A DNA stretch of 64,000 bases from Sedimentitalea nanhaiensis DSM 24252 (GTDB lineage: Bacteria > Pseudomonadota > Alphaproteobacteria > Rhodobacterales > Rhodobacteraceae). The notes under the pieces were generated by a model. That model had not been told where the DNA came from. It saw nothing but the letters and a program-made list of their open reading frames with translations, and did not search any database. Below are positions 36,653 to 45,519 of the stretch, piece by piece; positions within the stretch are counted from its first letter, which is position 1; each line of letters opens with the position of its first letter. The stretch covers positions 1,140,045-1,204,044 of the forward strand of contig NZ_KI421509.1 in the NCBI RefSeq assembly GCF_000473225.1, given 5' to 3'. Made by a program: the position numbers and the translations under genes.

Positions 36653-37285
36653 TTACGCCCCCGCGTCGTCGCCCTTGTCGCGATTGGACACGATCTCGTC
36701 GATGTGCCCCCATTGCTTGGCTTCCTCAGGGGACATAAAGTTATCCCGATCCAGCGCCTTTTCAACCGCCTTCTTGGTCTGGCCAGTGTGCTTGACATAA
36801 ATGTCGTACAACCGATCCTTCAGCTTTTGTGTCTCGGCCGCGTGAATCATGATGTCGCTGGCCTGGCCCTGAAAGCCGCCGCTGGGCTGGTGCACCATGA
36901 TCCGGCTGTTGGGCAGCGAAAAGCGCATTCCCGGCTCGCCCCCGGCCAACAGAACCGACCCCATCGAGGCAGCCTGACCGATGCACAGGGTGCTGACCTT
37001 GGGCTTGATGTATTGCATGGTGTCATAGATCGACAGGCCGCTGGTCACCACACCGCCGGGGCTGTTGATATAGATGCTGATTTCCTTGGATGGGTTCTCG
37101 GCCTCAAGATGCAGCAGCTGCGCGACCACCAGATGGCTCATGCCGTCGTGGATCGGACCGTTGATGAAAATGATCCGTTCCTTCAGCAGCCGCGAGAAAA
37201 TGTCATAGGCGCGTTCGCCCCGGCTTGTCTGTTCGACCACCATCGGGACGAGCGTATTCATATAGGTTTCTGTGGGATCAAACAT
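36653..37285 (-). CDS. clpP: ATP-dependent Clp protease proteolytic subunit ClpP
   Basis: 210-aa serine protease subunit. Catalytic triad visible: Ser107 in GQAASMGS, His132 in VHQPSGG, Asp in the [12 protein letters not shown] region. The oxyanion-loop SPGGVVTSG is present. I start at 37285 ([19 protein letters not shown]); longer frames to 37405 lack homology. Upstream of clpX on the same strand, the usual order. Confidence 0.96.
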   Translation of the reverse strand: MFDPTETYMNTLVPMVVEQTSRGERAYDIFSRLLKERIIFINGPIHDGMSHLVVAQLLHLEAENPSKEISIYINSPGGVVTSGLSIYDTMQYIKPKVSTLCIGQAASMGSVLLAGGEPGMRFSLPNSRIMVHQPSGGFQGQASDIMIHAAETQKLKDRLYDIYVKHTGQTKKAVEKALDRDNFMSPEEAKQWGHIDEIVSNRDKGDDAGA

Positions 37286-37434
37286 CTGTGCCTGCCTGCT
37301 GTTCTGGATGGATCGGGACCATACCCGGTGATCGGTTAGCAGAGTCTTAGTATCGCCATCCGGGGGCTGCAAGGGGCTGCACGCACCGCAGCGGTTGTGG
37401 CGCATCGCAAATCGGACCTTCGCAGGCCCTGTTT

Positions 37435-37902
37435 CTATTCGTCGAAATGTTCGATCTGATCGTTGCCCAGGATCTTTTTCCAGGTCATTGGCCCAACCAC
37501 GCCGTCACGATCCAGACCGTGCGCGGTTTGGAACTCCCGTACGGTGTCTTCGGTTCTGGGGCCAAAGATCCCGTCATCCTTGAGCAGCAATTGCTTTTAC
37601 AGCAGGGCCACGGCGGGGCCACGATCCCCGCGATGCAAAACCGGCATGTCTTCGTCCAATCCGTACAGGCTGATCGCAATAGTTCCCCGGTTGTTTCCCT
37701 TCTGCGCGGCCGGCGTCTGTTCGATGGATCGTCCGTTCTCCAGCTGACCGCTCTTGCGAATGAAGTAACGATAGCCGACATCACTCCAGCCGCGTGCCTT
37801 GTGCCACTGGCGCATCGTGGCGCCATTATCATGGGCCGCGTTGTCCGAGGCCGGGCAATGCGGAAAGACGCGATCAACCTCGCGGTTTGGTTCGGTGAAC
37901 AT
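37435..37902 (-). pseudogene. Peptidoglycan amidase (PGRP) with PG-binding domain, decayed
   Basis: From ATG 37902 (MFTEPNREV, GGGAGGGA upstream) the frame reads HCPASDNAAHDNGATMRQW and GWSDVGYRYFIRKSGQLEN, typical of amidase_2/PGRP enzymes. It then jumps from GTIAISLYGL directly to DMPVLHRGDRGPAVALL, the start of a PG_binding_1 domain, so about 60-70 residues including the second zinc-binding His/Asp are deleted. An in-frame TAA follows ALL, after which LLLKDDGIFGPRTEDTVRE and [12 protein letters not shown] continue in the same frame. A dead gene, possibly of prophage or gene-transfer-agent-like origin. Confidence 0.78.
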
Positions 37903-38053
37903 TCTGTTCCCTCCCAATGACTTGCCTAAAAATATAACCTCCGGGCATTGCCGGACAGCTTTTCAATAATAGGTTGACTGGCACCACAAATGGCGCGCCG
38001 AGTCCATTCAGGACAGCGCGCCTTGCCCCGCCATACCGGGGCGCCACATGAGG

Positions 38054-39313
38054 TCAGCCAAAAATATCTTTTGTTATTCCGGCGTACCACCCCAGGCTTT
38101 CTTCATACGTCGCACGCCGCAGTGCGGTGTCCTCGCCGGTCTGGCTGATGAACCCGTCGACCTTGGCGATCTTTTCGTCGGTCGCCTCGTAAGTTGCGCC
38201 AACCTTGACACCATCCTCGGTATCGATCAGCGACCAGCAGGTGTTGCTGAATTTGGCCGGGAACACCTTTGACCCGCTCAGGACCCCACGCACGGTCATC
38301 GCTGCGACCTTGGCCTGGCTGTTGGCCGAAAACCCGGATTTGGGCATATCGCCCTGCTGCGCGGAATCGCCCAGGACATGAATGTTCTCATCCATGCGGC
38401 TTTGCATGCCATGCCCGTCCACCGGTGCCCATCCGTTTTCGGTGATGCCCGCCATGTCACAGATTCGCCCCGCCTTTTGCGCCGGGATCACGTTGCAGAC
38501 GTCCACCTTTTCCACCACCCCATCGATAGCGACCGTCATCGCCGCCGGGTCGACCCGCACATCGGCCCCACCGAAATCGGGACCGATCCGGTCGATCATG
38601 CCGCCGTAATGCGCCTGCCAGCCTTCCTCGAACAGCGCCTGTTTCGAGAATTTCTCTTTCGGATCGACGATCAGGATCTTGGCGCTCGGATTGCTGGCCT
38701 TGAGCAGATGGGCCACCATGCTGACCCGTTCATAGGGGCCGGGCGGACAGCGGAACGGATTGGGCGGGGCGACCATGGCAAACACCCCGCCTTCGGGCAT
38801 GGCCATGATCTGCGCCTTGAGCAACTCGGTCTGTGATCCGGCCTTGTAAGCATGCGGCATCGCATGTTGTGCCGAGATATCCCAGCCCGGCACAGCGCCG
38901 TCGACAAAATCGATCCCCGGCGCCAAAATCAGCCGGTCATAGGCCAGCACCCCACCCCCGGCCAAGCTGACAGTGCGCGCTTCGCGGTCTATGGCGACGG
39001 CCCAGTCATGCACCACGTTCACCCCGCCCTGCGCCAACCTGCCATAAGTATGGGCCAGGCTGTCCAGTTCGCGAAATCCGCCCAGGTAGAGGTTTGAGAA
39101 AAAGCAGGTGAAATAGGCCCGCGTGGGTTCAACCAGTGTCACGTCGATAGCACCCTGACTGTCCTTGGCGATATAGCGGGCCGCTGTCGCGCCGCCTGCG
39201 CCGCCGCCCACGACGACCACACGCGGCTTGCCCTGCCCGATGACCGTTGGGGCGCTCAGCGTCGCGACGGTTGCGACCGACGCTCCCAGAAAATGTCTTC
39301 TGTTCAATTTCAT
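38054..39313 (-). CDS. soxF: SoxF, flavocytochrome c sulfide dehydrogenase flavoprotein
   Basis: 419-aa periplasmic FAD protein that oxidises sulfide with the cytochrome SoxE. Tat signal RRHFLGASVATVA at the N-terminus, dinucleotide-binding RVVVVGGGAGGATAARY, and the flavocytochrome-c sulfide dehydrogenase C-terminal domain (CWSLIDTEDGVKVGATYE). The redox cysteines appear as C in TCFFSN and C in DVCNVIP region. Last gene of the minus-strand sox operon, 27 bp after soxE. Confidence 0.92.
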   Translation of the reverse strand: MKLNRRHFLGASVATVATLSAPTVIGQGKPRVVVVGGGAGGATAARYIAKDSQGAIDVTLVEPTRAYFTCFFSNLYLGGFRELDSLAHTYGRLAQGGVNVVHDWAVAIDREARTVSLAGGGVLAYDRLILAPGIDFVDGAVPGWDISAQHAMPHAYKAGSQTELLKAQIMAMPEGGVFAMVAPPNPFRCPPGPYERVSMVAHLLKASNPSAKILIVDPKEKFSKQALFEEGWQAHYGGMIDRIGPDFGGADVRVDPAAMTVAIDGVVEKVDVCNVIPAQKAGRICDMAGITENGWAPVDGHGMQSRMDENIHVLGDSAQQGDMPKSGFSANSQAKVAAMTVRGVLSGSKVFPAKFSNTCWSLIDTEDGVKVGATYEATDEKIAKVDGFISQTGEDTALRRATYEESLGWYAGITKDIFG

Positions 39314-39340
39314 CTCAATTCCTCCCAGTAAAACGAAACC

Positions 39341-40051
39341 CTATTCAAGCCCTCCGAAATAGGTCGCAAGGGCCGCAATCTCTTCATCCGACAACCGACC
39401 GGCCATCATCTGCATCACCGGATGGGGGCGGATCTGGCGTCGATAGGCATGCATCGCGACGACAAAATCCTCGACCGGCCAGCCGGTAATCGACGGAATG
39501 CCATCGCTGGTGCCATCGCGCTGATGGCAGGTCGTGCATTCGCTGGACAGGTATTCACCATACTCCCGATCGCCCACAATCGCGAGGATTTCCGGCGTCA
39601 GATCCACCTCGCGCGGGCGCGCGGTCGGGGCGGCCTCGGGGATGTCGGCGGGGCTGTCGGAAAAACCGCGCAGATAGGCCAGAACATCAGCGCGGTCCTG
39701 TGCGTCGTCAAGCCCGGAGAAATTCATCCGCGTACCGGACACCAACGCCTTGGGATTCTCGATATAGGCCTCCAGCCGGCGCAGATCCCAGACCAACCCG
39801 TCATCTGCCGCGCGGCGGATGCCAGGAGAATAGTCGAAACCGGCATTGGCGGCAGCCCTGCGATCGAAAATGCCATTCAGATGCGGACCAATCCGGTCCG
39901 TCGCCTCTGGTCCCACCTGATGACAGGCGGCACATCTGACAAACACCTGCCGCCCGCGCTCGGCATCGCCGATTTGCTGCGCCTCCTGTTCGGCCTCCGC
40001 CGCGCCAGTCAGCGCGAACAGTGTCAGAACAAGACACAGCAGACGTTTCAT
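39341..40051 (-). CDS. soxE: SoxE, dihaem c-type cytochrome
   Basis: 236-aa periplasmic cytochrome, partner of SoxF. Signal peptide residues 1-20. Two c-haem sites: CAACH at 40-44 in a class I cytochrome c domain (CHQVGPEATDRIGPHLNGIF, YIENPKALVSGTRMNF), and CTTCH at 172-176 in a flavocytochrome-type domain (ITGWPVEDFVVAMHAYR). The first domain resembles the second haem domain that SoxD normally has, which is of interest because SoxD lacks it here. Confidence 0.9.
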   Translation of the reverse strand: MKRLLCLVLTLFALTGAAEAEQEAQQIGDAERGRQVFVRCAACHQVGPEATDRIGPHLNGIFDRRAAANAGFDYSPGIRRAADDGLVWDLRRLEAYIENPKALVSGTRMNFSGLDDAQDRADVLAYLRGFSDSPADIPEAAPTARPREVDLTPEILAIVGDREYGEYLSSECTTCHQRDGTSDGIPSITGWPVEDFVVAMHAYRRQIRPHPVMQMMAGRLSDEEIAALATYFGGLE

Positions 40052-40092
40052 CCCTGCGCGCCCTGCAAGAGCGGGATGGCCACGCCCATCCT

Positions 40093-40731
40093 CTAGTCCC
40101 CGGTGTCCGGTGTCACGTCCAGCACCCGCGCGCGCATGGTGATCTCGACCTTGTCCTTGCAGTTCTGCATACAGGGATCGGTCACAAAATGCGCCTCGGC
40201 GGACTTGCGGTCGTCCACGATAAACCCGTCCGCATTGGGCAAGTGCACCTCGGTGAAAGTGTCCCGCGACAGCACAAAATCCTCATCCACCAGGTCGTTG
40301 GAATAGAGGATATAGGCGACCACCCCATAGACTTCGTCCGGGGTCAGGCTCTGGGCATTGCCGAACGGCATCGAACGGTTCACATAGTCCCATGTGGTCG
40401 ACAGGTACGGCCAATACGAGCCCACGGTTTTCAGCGGATCATCGCGGTCCAGCGTGCCCATTCCACCGGCCAGTTTGGGCCAGTTGTCGACACCTTCGGC
40501 AAAATCTCCATGGCAGACCGCGCAATTGTCGGCAAAGATCTCTTCGCCGGTCAAAACATCGCCCGAACCGTCCGGCAAACCTGTGCCATCGGGGCGCACG
40601 TCCAGATCCCATGCGGCAACTTCGTCGGGCAAGGCCGGCCTGCCAAGGCCCAGCTTCCCCGCCTGCAAAGGCGAGACGAAGGTTAATGTAACGAATAAAG
40701 AAATGGGAACAATATTATGATACTTCGACAT
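40093..40731 (-). CDS. soxD: SoxD, sulfur dehydrogenase cytochrome subunit (short, one haem domain)
   Basis: Electron-accepting subunit of the SoxCD sulfane dehydrogenase. 212 aa with signal peptide, one haem motif CAVCH at 70-74, the SoxD-type segment WPYLSTTWDYVNRSMPFGN and the C-terminal Cys pair PCMQNCKDK. Paracoccus SoxD is about 380 aa with a second c-type haem domain after the VLDVTP region; this protein stops exactly there (VLDVTPDTGD-stop). Only 41 bp separate it from soxE and no remnant of the missing domain is visible. Overlaps soxC by about 17 bp from the ATG at 40731. Confidence 0.9.
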   Translation of the reverse strand: MSKYHNIVPISLFVTLTFVSPLQAGKLGLGRPALPDEVAAWDLDVRPDGTGLPDGSGDVLTGEEIFADNCAVCHGDFAEGVDNWPKLAGGMGTLDRDDPLKTVGSYWPYLSTTWDYVNRSMPFGNAQSLTPDEVYGVVAYILYSNDLVDEDFVLSRDTFTEVHLPNADGFIVDDRKSAEAHFVTDPCMQNCKDKVEITMRARVLDVTPDTGD

Positions 40732-41983
40732 TTTCCGCCTCTCCATCCGGCTTGACCCACCAGGTCTGAATGCAATTGTTATGATAGATCGAATTCAACC
40801 CGCGCACCTCGCGCAGCTGCGCCTTGGTGGGCTGCACATAGCCGGTTTCGTCCATGGCGCGCGATTGCAGCAACATCTCGGTGCCGTCCCATTCGGTGTC
40901 CAGATAGAACCTGCTCAGGGCCATGCGCTCGCCCGGTTTGGCCAGACGGGCGGTTTCCCAGGTTTTGCCGCCATCCTTGCTGACATCCACCCGCTTGATC
41001 GCACCGCGTCCCGACCACGCCAGTCCCGTGATCACCAGTGGACCGGGACCGTGGGTGATCGGCGATTGCGGGCTGGGGCTGGTGACCACAGACTTGGCGT
41101 CCATTTCCCAGGTCCATTTGCGGCTGATCCCGTTGGCCAGGGTGTCGGTGTATTTGCTGGTTTCCTCACGGGATTCGACCGGGGCATCGGCGACCTCGAT
41201 CCGGCGCAGCCATTTGACCCACATATTGCCTTCCCAGCCAGGCACCACCAGGCGCACCGGGTATCCATGCTCCATACGCAGCGCTTCGCCATTGGCCTTG
41301 AACGCGACAAGCACGTCGTCCAGCGCCTTGTCCATCGGGATCGAGCGCCCGTTGCCAGACGCGTCCGCCCCTTCGACATAGACCCATTTTCCCGTCGTCT
41401 GATACCCGGCTTCTTCCAGCAGCGTGCGCAGCGGCACGCCGGTATATTCCATGTTGTGGATCATGCCGTGGGTGAACTGCGCACCATTCAATTGCGCCCC
41501 CGCCCACTCCATACCCGTATTGGCGGCGCATTCGCAGAAATAGACGTGGTTTTCACGCGGAAACCGTTCCAGATCGCCGTAGGTAAAGACCAGAGGTGTA
41601 TCGACCAGCCCGTTGATCATCAAACGATAATCTTCCTTGGTCAGCTCGATCGCTCCGGAATGATGCCGCTCGAACGCACAGCCCTGCGGCGTGATCGTTC
41701 CGTCCAGTGCGTGGATCGGGGTGAAATTGATCGAACTGATGGTGTCTGCGGTCAACCAATCCACATTGCGCCGCACCACATCGGATTCATACTCGATCGG
41801 CAGGCCATAGGGCGTGGCATCTACCCCTTCGCCCAGCCCCTGCGCCCAATACTGGGGTTCGGTAATCAGCGGATCGCCCGCTGCCCTGGCCGTTGTCGCC
41901 GCCACCGCCCCTGCCCCAATCGCCGCAGCGCCGGTCAGAAACTGGCGACGGGATGGGGGATTGCCTTTGAAACGAAACGTCAT
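40715..41983 (-). CDS. soxC: SoxC, sulfane dehydrogenase molybdopterin subunit
   Basis: 422-aa molybdenum protein of the sulfite oxidase family that, with SoxD, oxidises the SoxY-bound sulfane sulfur, giving six extra electrons per thiosulfate. Tat signal SRRQFLTGAAAIG; the Mo-binding Cys is probably C152 (CECAANTGMEW); the cofactor region GVPLRTLLEEAG and EHGYPVRLVVPGWEG; and the C-terminal Mo-co dimerisation domain. Intact. Presence of soxCD predicts complete oxidation of thiosulfate to sulfate without sulfur globules. Confidence 0.95.
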   Translation of the reverse strand: MTFRFKGNPPSRRQFLTGAAAIGAGAVAATTARAAGDPLITEPQYWAQGLGEGVDATPYGLPIEYESDVVRRNVDWLTADTISSINFTPIHALDGTITPQGCAFERHHSGAIELTKEDYRLMINGLVDTPLVFTYGDLERFPRENHVYFCECAANTGMEWAGAQLNGAQFTHGMIHNMEYTGVPLRTLLEEAGYQTTGKWVYVEGADASGNGRSIPMDKALDDVLVAFKANGEALRMEHGYPVRLVVPGWEGNMWVKWLRRIEVADAPVESREETSKYTDTLANGISRKWTWEMDAKSVVTSPSPQSPITHGPGPLVITGLAWSGRGAIKRVDVSKDGGKTWETARLAKPGERMALSRFYLDTEWDGTEMLLQSRAMDETGYVQPTKAQLREVRGLNSIYHNNCIQTWWVKPDGEAENVEVS

Positions 41984-42013
41984 GCGTTCAGCTCCTTCTT
42001 ACATGTCTGACGG

Positions 42014-43711
42014 TCAGGCACCGATCACCTGAACCGATGTATTTGGGGTCACGGAGACCGTACCCTGCTTGCCGATATGGCTTTCGACCACATCCCAGAT
42101 CTGTGGGCCTTCGGTGTCTTCGTTGACGCTGGCCCAGCCGGCAACCACATAGGATTTTGCCGGATCAATCGCCTCGCCTGTTTTCAGCAGGGTCATCTCG
42201 CTGATCCGCTCGCCCTGGGGTTTGCTGATATCGATGCGATAGCCCAGCCCACCGACGCGCACCATGTCGCCGCCTTGCTGGTAATAGGGATCGGGATTAA
42301 AGATGTTATCGCCCACGTCTTCCAAAATCACCTTGATGAATTCACCTGTCATTTCAGACCGGTACGCCTTGCCATAGGTCATTGAAGTGACGTTGAAGAT
42401 ATCCTCGCGGGTGATGTCCTGACCGGGCAGGATCGACGGCCCCCAGCGCACGCCGGGGCTCATGGCGATGTCGGCCTCGCGCTCACTGATCAGTGCATCA
42501 CAGATCAGATCGTCCCAGGACCCGTTGAAGTTGCCGCGCCGGTACAGCAAGCTGTCAGTCTGCCCGATCACCTCGGCCAACTCGGCGGCATAGGGCGCGC
42601 GCTGCTCATCGATCAGCGCCGCGATGTCGGGATCCGGCGCGATCACGTCGGAAAAAATCGGGATCAGCTTGTGGCGCAGGCCCATCATCCTGCCATCGCG
42701 CACGTCCAGATCGACCCGGCTGACGAATTTGCCGTTGCTGCCGCTGGCGATGATATGGGTCTGGCCCACCAGAACCGGCTCGGGCAGTGCATCATGGGTA
42801 TGACCTGACAGGATCACGTCGATACCGCTGACCCGGCCGGCCATCTTCTTGTCCACATCGAAGCCGTTGTGAGACAGGCACACCACCAGTTCCGCGCCTG
42901 CTGCACGCACCTCGTCGACCATCGCCTGCATGTTTTCATCGCGAATGCCGAAACTGTATTCCGGGAACATCCAGCCGGGGTTGGCAATGGGCATATAGGG
43001 AAACGCCTGTCCGATCACCGCGATCTTGACGCCACCGCGTTCAAAGAACTTGTAGGGCTTGAACAACTCGGCGGGTTCATCCCATTCGGCGTCAAAAATG
43101 TTTTGTCCCAGCGCCGCAAAAGGCAATCCCTCGACGATGTCCTGCACCCGCCCGGACCCCAAGGTGAATTCCCAGTGAAAGGTCATCGCGTCCGGTTTCA
43201 ACGCGTTCATCACGTTGACCATGTCCTGCCCGGCAGTCTTGTAGCAGGTCATCGACCCGTGCCAGGTGTCCCCGCCATCCAGCAACAGCGCATCGGGCCG
43301 CGCGGCGCGGATCGCGTTGATCACGGTCGCAACCCGATCCATCCCACCGACCCGGCCATAGCCCCGCGCCAGGGCGGAAAAATCGTTGTAGGTCAGCGCA
43401 TAGGCGGACGGGCTGCCATCGGCGACGCCATACAGCTTGCGGAAATCGGCACCGGTGACATGGGGCACCTGTCCCTTGTTGGCTCCAACACCGATATTAA
43501 CCTCGGGCTCGCGGAAATAGATCGGTTTCAACTGCGCGTGAATATCAGTGACATGGATCAGGCTGACATTGCCAAACGTGTCAAAGTCCAGAAGCTGATC
43601 CTGCGTCAGCGCCTGCTGCGCAGCCAACCGCGCCCAGTTTCCGAACCCCGATGCCCCGACCAAGGCCGAAGCCGCCATCGAAACCTGAAGAAAATCGCGC
43701 CGTGAGATCAT
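42014..43711 (-). CDS. soxB: SoxB, thiosulfohydrolase
   Basis: 565-aa periplasmic di-manganese hydrolase that removes the sulfone group of SoxY-S-thiosulfonate as sulfate. Tat-type N-terminus MISRRDFLQVSMAASAL. Metal-binding motifs of the 5'-nucleotidase-like fold: VTDIHAQ (D56, H58), DGGDTWHGS, LSHNGFD, SGHTHDA. Start at 43711 begins the signal; 43747 is an unlikely upstream start inside a candidate operator. An intra-operon terminator and an operator lie just upstream. Confidence 0.96.
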   Translation of the reverse strand: MISRRDFLQVSMAASALVGASGFGNWARLAAQQALTQDQLLDFDTFGNVSLIHVTDIHAQLKPIYFREPEVNIGVGANKGQVPHVTGADFRKLYGVADGSPSAYALTYNDFSALARGYGRVGGMDRVATVINAIRAARPDALLLDGGDTWHGSMTCYKTAGQDMVNVMNALKPDAMTFHWEFTLGSGRVQDIVEGLPFAALGQNIFDAEWDEPAELFKPYKFFERGGVKIAVIGQAFPYMPIANPGWMFPEYSFGIRDENMQAMVDEVRAAGAELVVCLSHNGFDVDKKMAGRVSGIDVILSGHTHDALPEPVLVGQTHIIASGSNGKFVSRVDLDVRDGRMMGLRHKLIPIFSDVIAPDPDIAALIDEQRAPYAAELAEVIGQTDSLLYRRGNFNGSWDDLICDALISEREADIAMSPGVRWGPSILPGQDITREDIFNVTSMTYGKAYRSEMTGEFIKVILEDVGDNIFNPDPYYQQGGDMVRVGGLGYRIDISKPQGERISEMTLLKTGEAIDPAKSYVVAGWASVNEDTEGPQIWDVVESHIGKQGTVSVTPNTSVQVIGA

Positions 43712-43739
43712 GAAACGGTCTTTCTTTCCCAGATCACAC

Positions 43740-43755
43740 ATTCGCATGTGTGAAT
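43740..43755 (-). promoter_or_regulatory. Candidate SoxR/SqrR operator upstream of soxB
   Basis: ATTCGCATGTGTGAAT fits ATTC-N8-GAAT exactly, the half-site spacing I recall for the ArsR-type sulfide sensor SqrR, a close relative of SoxR. It overlaps a perfect ACACAT-N4-ATGTGT inverted repeat (43736-43751). It lies 28 bp upstream of the soxB start and downstream of the intra-operon terminator, so it could control a separate soxBCDEF promoter. Confidence 0.55.
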
Positions 43756-43767
43756 TTATTTGATATG

Positions 43768-43799
43768 AAAAACCCCGCGCCAGAAAACCGGCGCGGGGT
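43768..43799 (-). terminator. Intrinsic terminator between soxA and soxB
   Basis: Read on the minus strand: perfect 10-bp stem ACCCCGCGCC / GGCGCGGGGT (43790-43799 and 43772-43781) with an 8-nt loop, followed directly by five T (complement of 43768-43772). It lies right after the soxA stop and would end or attenuate the soxV-A transcript before soxB. Confidence 0.85.
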
Positions 43800-43806
43800 C
43801 AATGGC

Positions 43807-44673
43807 TCAGTTTCGCACCGAAGGCGCTTCGACCGACAGGCCATTCCCGCGGCTGGCGACATAAAGCTCCAGCGCGACAAATTCGTCGCTGCCCGGGCTG
43901 AACGTCTCGGCGCGGGTATCGCGAATACAGCCCTTGAACCGGGCGTGGGAGTTGTTCAACTTGGTGTTCTTCAAACGATACACCGGAAACCCGTTGACCT
44001 GTCCCTGGCTCAGATGATCGGCGCGGATCATGTTGTCGAAATTGTCCTCGTGGCAATTGGCGCAGGACAGATCCAGCTGACCAAAGCGGGTATAGTACAA
44101 TTCCTTGCCTTGCTCCCAGGTCGACTGGGCCGGGCCATCGATCGCCACATCCACCGGCATGCCACGCGACTGCACACTGATCAGCGCTTCCATCGCTGTC
44201 ATCTTGCCGTCGGTGTATTTCAGCGGCTCTGCCCCCATCTGGTTCTCGCGGCAGTCGTTGATCTGCATCACCAGCGTACGGACCTCTTCGGCCTGATCGT
44301 TCCATTTTGGATAGGTCGCGCGCACGCCCGCCATCGCAGTTTCGACGTCATCATGACAAGAGGCGCAGGATTTGCCTTCGCTGCCTTCGACGGTGTCCCA
44401 CTGTTCCGCCGCCTGATCGACAAAGATCATGCCGGGGTTGTCGAAATCGTCCAGTTGCAGCGCCTGGGTTTCCCTGGCGCGGAACGTCCACCCCGAGCGG
44501 ATCTTGTCGCCCAACACCCCTTCCAGATGCGCGGGCGCATCGGTTTCGGTGACCATCTCGATCTCGCCGTTCACCACCAGACTGGCGTTTTCGTCCGCCA
44601 GCGCCGGTGCCGAGAATGCCACCGCACTCACCGCCATCCATGTCAGTGCCTTGCTGCCTGATCTTCTTGTCAT
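43807..44673 (-). CDS. soxA: SoxA, dihaem cytochrome c of SoxAX
   Basis: 288-aa periplasmic cytochrome that, with SoxX, couples thiosulfate to SoxY. Signal peptide 1-26. Haem sites CASCH (103-107) and CANCH (204-208). The catalytic haem-ligand cysteine, which becomes a persulfide, is C249 in KGCIRDTRAE. The presence of both haems makes it the dihaem Paracoccus type. soxZ lies 26 bp upstream. Confidence 0.96.
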   Translation of the reverse strand: MTRRSGSKALTWMAVSAVAFSAPALADENASLVVNGEIEMVTETDAPAHLEGVLGDKIRSGWTFRARETQALQLDDFDNPGMIFVDQAAEQWDTVEGSEGKSCASCHDDVETAMAGVRATYPKWNDQAEEVRTLVMQINDCRENQMGAEPLKYTDGKMTAMEALISVQSRGMPVDVAIDGPAQSTWEQGKELYYTRFGQLDLSCANCHEDNFDNMIRADHLSQGQVNGFPVYRLKNTKLNNSHARFKGCIRDTRAETFSPGSDEFVALELYVASRGNGLSVEAPSVRN

Positions 44674-44699
44674 TCTAGATCTCCTCCCGTCTCAAAGCC

Positions 44700-45029
44700 T
44701 TATCCGATGGCGATGGATTTGCTGTCTTCGTATTCGGATCCGTCGTCGTCATACCATTTGAAGACAAATTCACCGGCCTCGGGCACGGTCGCTTCGAACT
44801 GGAAATACGGGTTGGTCGAGATCGCCGGGTCCATCGCGATGTCTATCACGTTCTGGCCGTTGAAATCGCAAGTAAAACGGTTGATGATCGAGCGCGGGAT
44901 CAGGTTGCCTTCCTTGTCCTTGCGCTGACCGCTTTCCATCTTGTGGCTGATCAGGGTCTTTATCGTGACCGCTTCGCCTGCGGCGGCGGTTTTCGGGACC
45001 TTGACGCGGGGTTTTACACCAGATGCCAT
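44700..45029 (-). CDS. soxZ: SoxZ, sulfur carrier complex subunit
   Basis: 109-aa partner of SoxY. Immunoglobulin-like fold with KPRVKVPKTAAAGEAVTIK at the N-terminus, TLISHKMESGQRKDKEGN, and the C-terminal FVFKWYDDDGSEYEDS. No signal peptide; SoxZ is exported bound to SoxY through the Tat pathway. Normal length. Confidence 0.96.
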   Translation of the reverse strand: MASGVKPRVKVPKTAAAGEAVTIKTLISHKMESGQRKDKEGNLIPRSIINRFTCDFNGQNVIDIAMDPAISTNPYFQFEATVPEAGEFVFKWYDDDGSEYEDSKSIAIG

Positions 45030-45071
45030 GTTGTTCTCTCCTGAATGTCGGAATGGGTACAGCTCGGCCGA

Positions 45072-45491
45072 TCAGCCGCCGCAGCCCCCGATTGTCACTT
45101 TCACGGTGGATGTGGCGCGGGCAAAGGATCCGTCGGTCATCTTTGCGATGGCGACGACGTCCTGTGTCCCGGCCAACCGGATCCGGGTCGAAGCCGACTG
45201 GCTGGCGGCAAGCGGGCCAAAGTTGAACGTCGCCACCGGCGGCGTCGGGTTGCCCGTGGCCAGAACCATGATCGCACTGGCACCGGGGGCCGACACTTCG
45301 ATCGGCACCGTGTTGCCGTTTTCGGCGATTTCCGGCGCCGTCAGTGTCAGCCCCGTATCGGCCATTTCGGCCCCGCCGGTAAAGGCGGCAATCGCATCGT
45401 CCGTGGCCGTTGCAAAGGCCCGCATCGGCAGAACCGTCAGCGCCGCCGCGCCCAGCCCCATGGCCATAGTGTCGCGTCTTGAGAATTCCAT
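45072..45491 (-). CDS. soxY: SoxY, sulfur-carrying protein
   Basis: 139-aa carrier that holds pathway intermediates on a C-terminal swinging cysteine. Tat signal EFSRRDTMAMGLGAAAL, Ig-like body, and the hallmark C-terminus VTIGGCGG, where the Cys (residue 137) is the covalent attachment site. The ATG at 45491 starts the Tat signal; 45512 adds seven unlikely residues. Confidence 0.96.
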   Translation of the reverse strand: MEFSRRDTMAMGLGAAALTVLPMRAFATATDDAIAAFTGGAEMADTGLTLTAPEIAENGNTVPIEVSAPGASAIMVLATGNPTPPVATFNFGPLAASQSASTRIRLAGTQDVVAIAKMTDGSFARATSTVKVTIGGCGG

Positions 45492-45519
45492 CTCTTGTCT
45501 CCTGTATATCATGTGCGCG

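Noticed and set aside
38025-38053. GCCCCG / CGGGGC hairpin after soxF as a terminator
   Set aside because: Only a 6-bp stem and no T-run on the minus strand; too weak to list.
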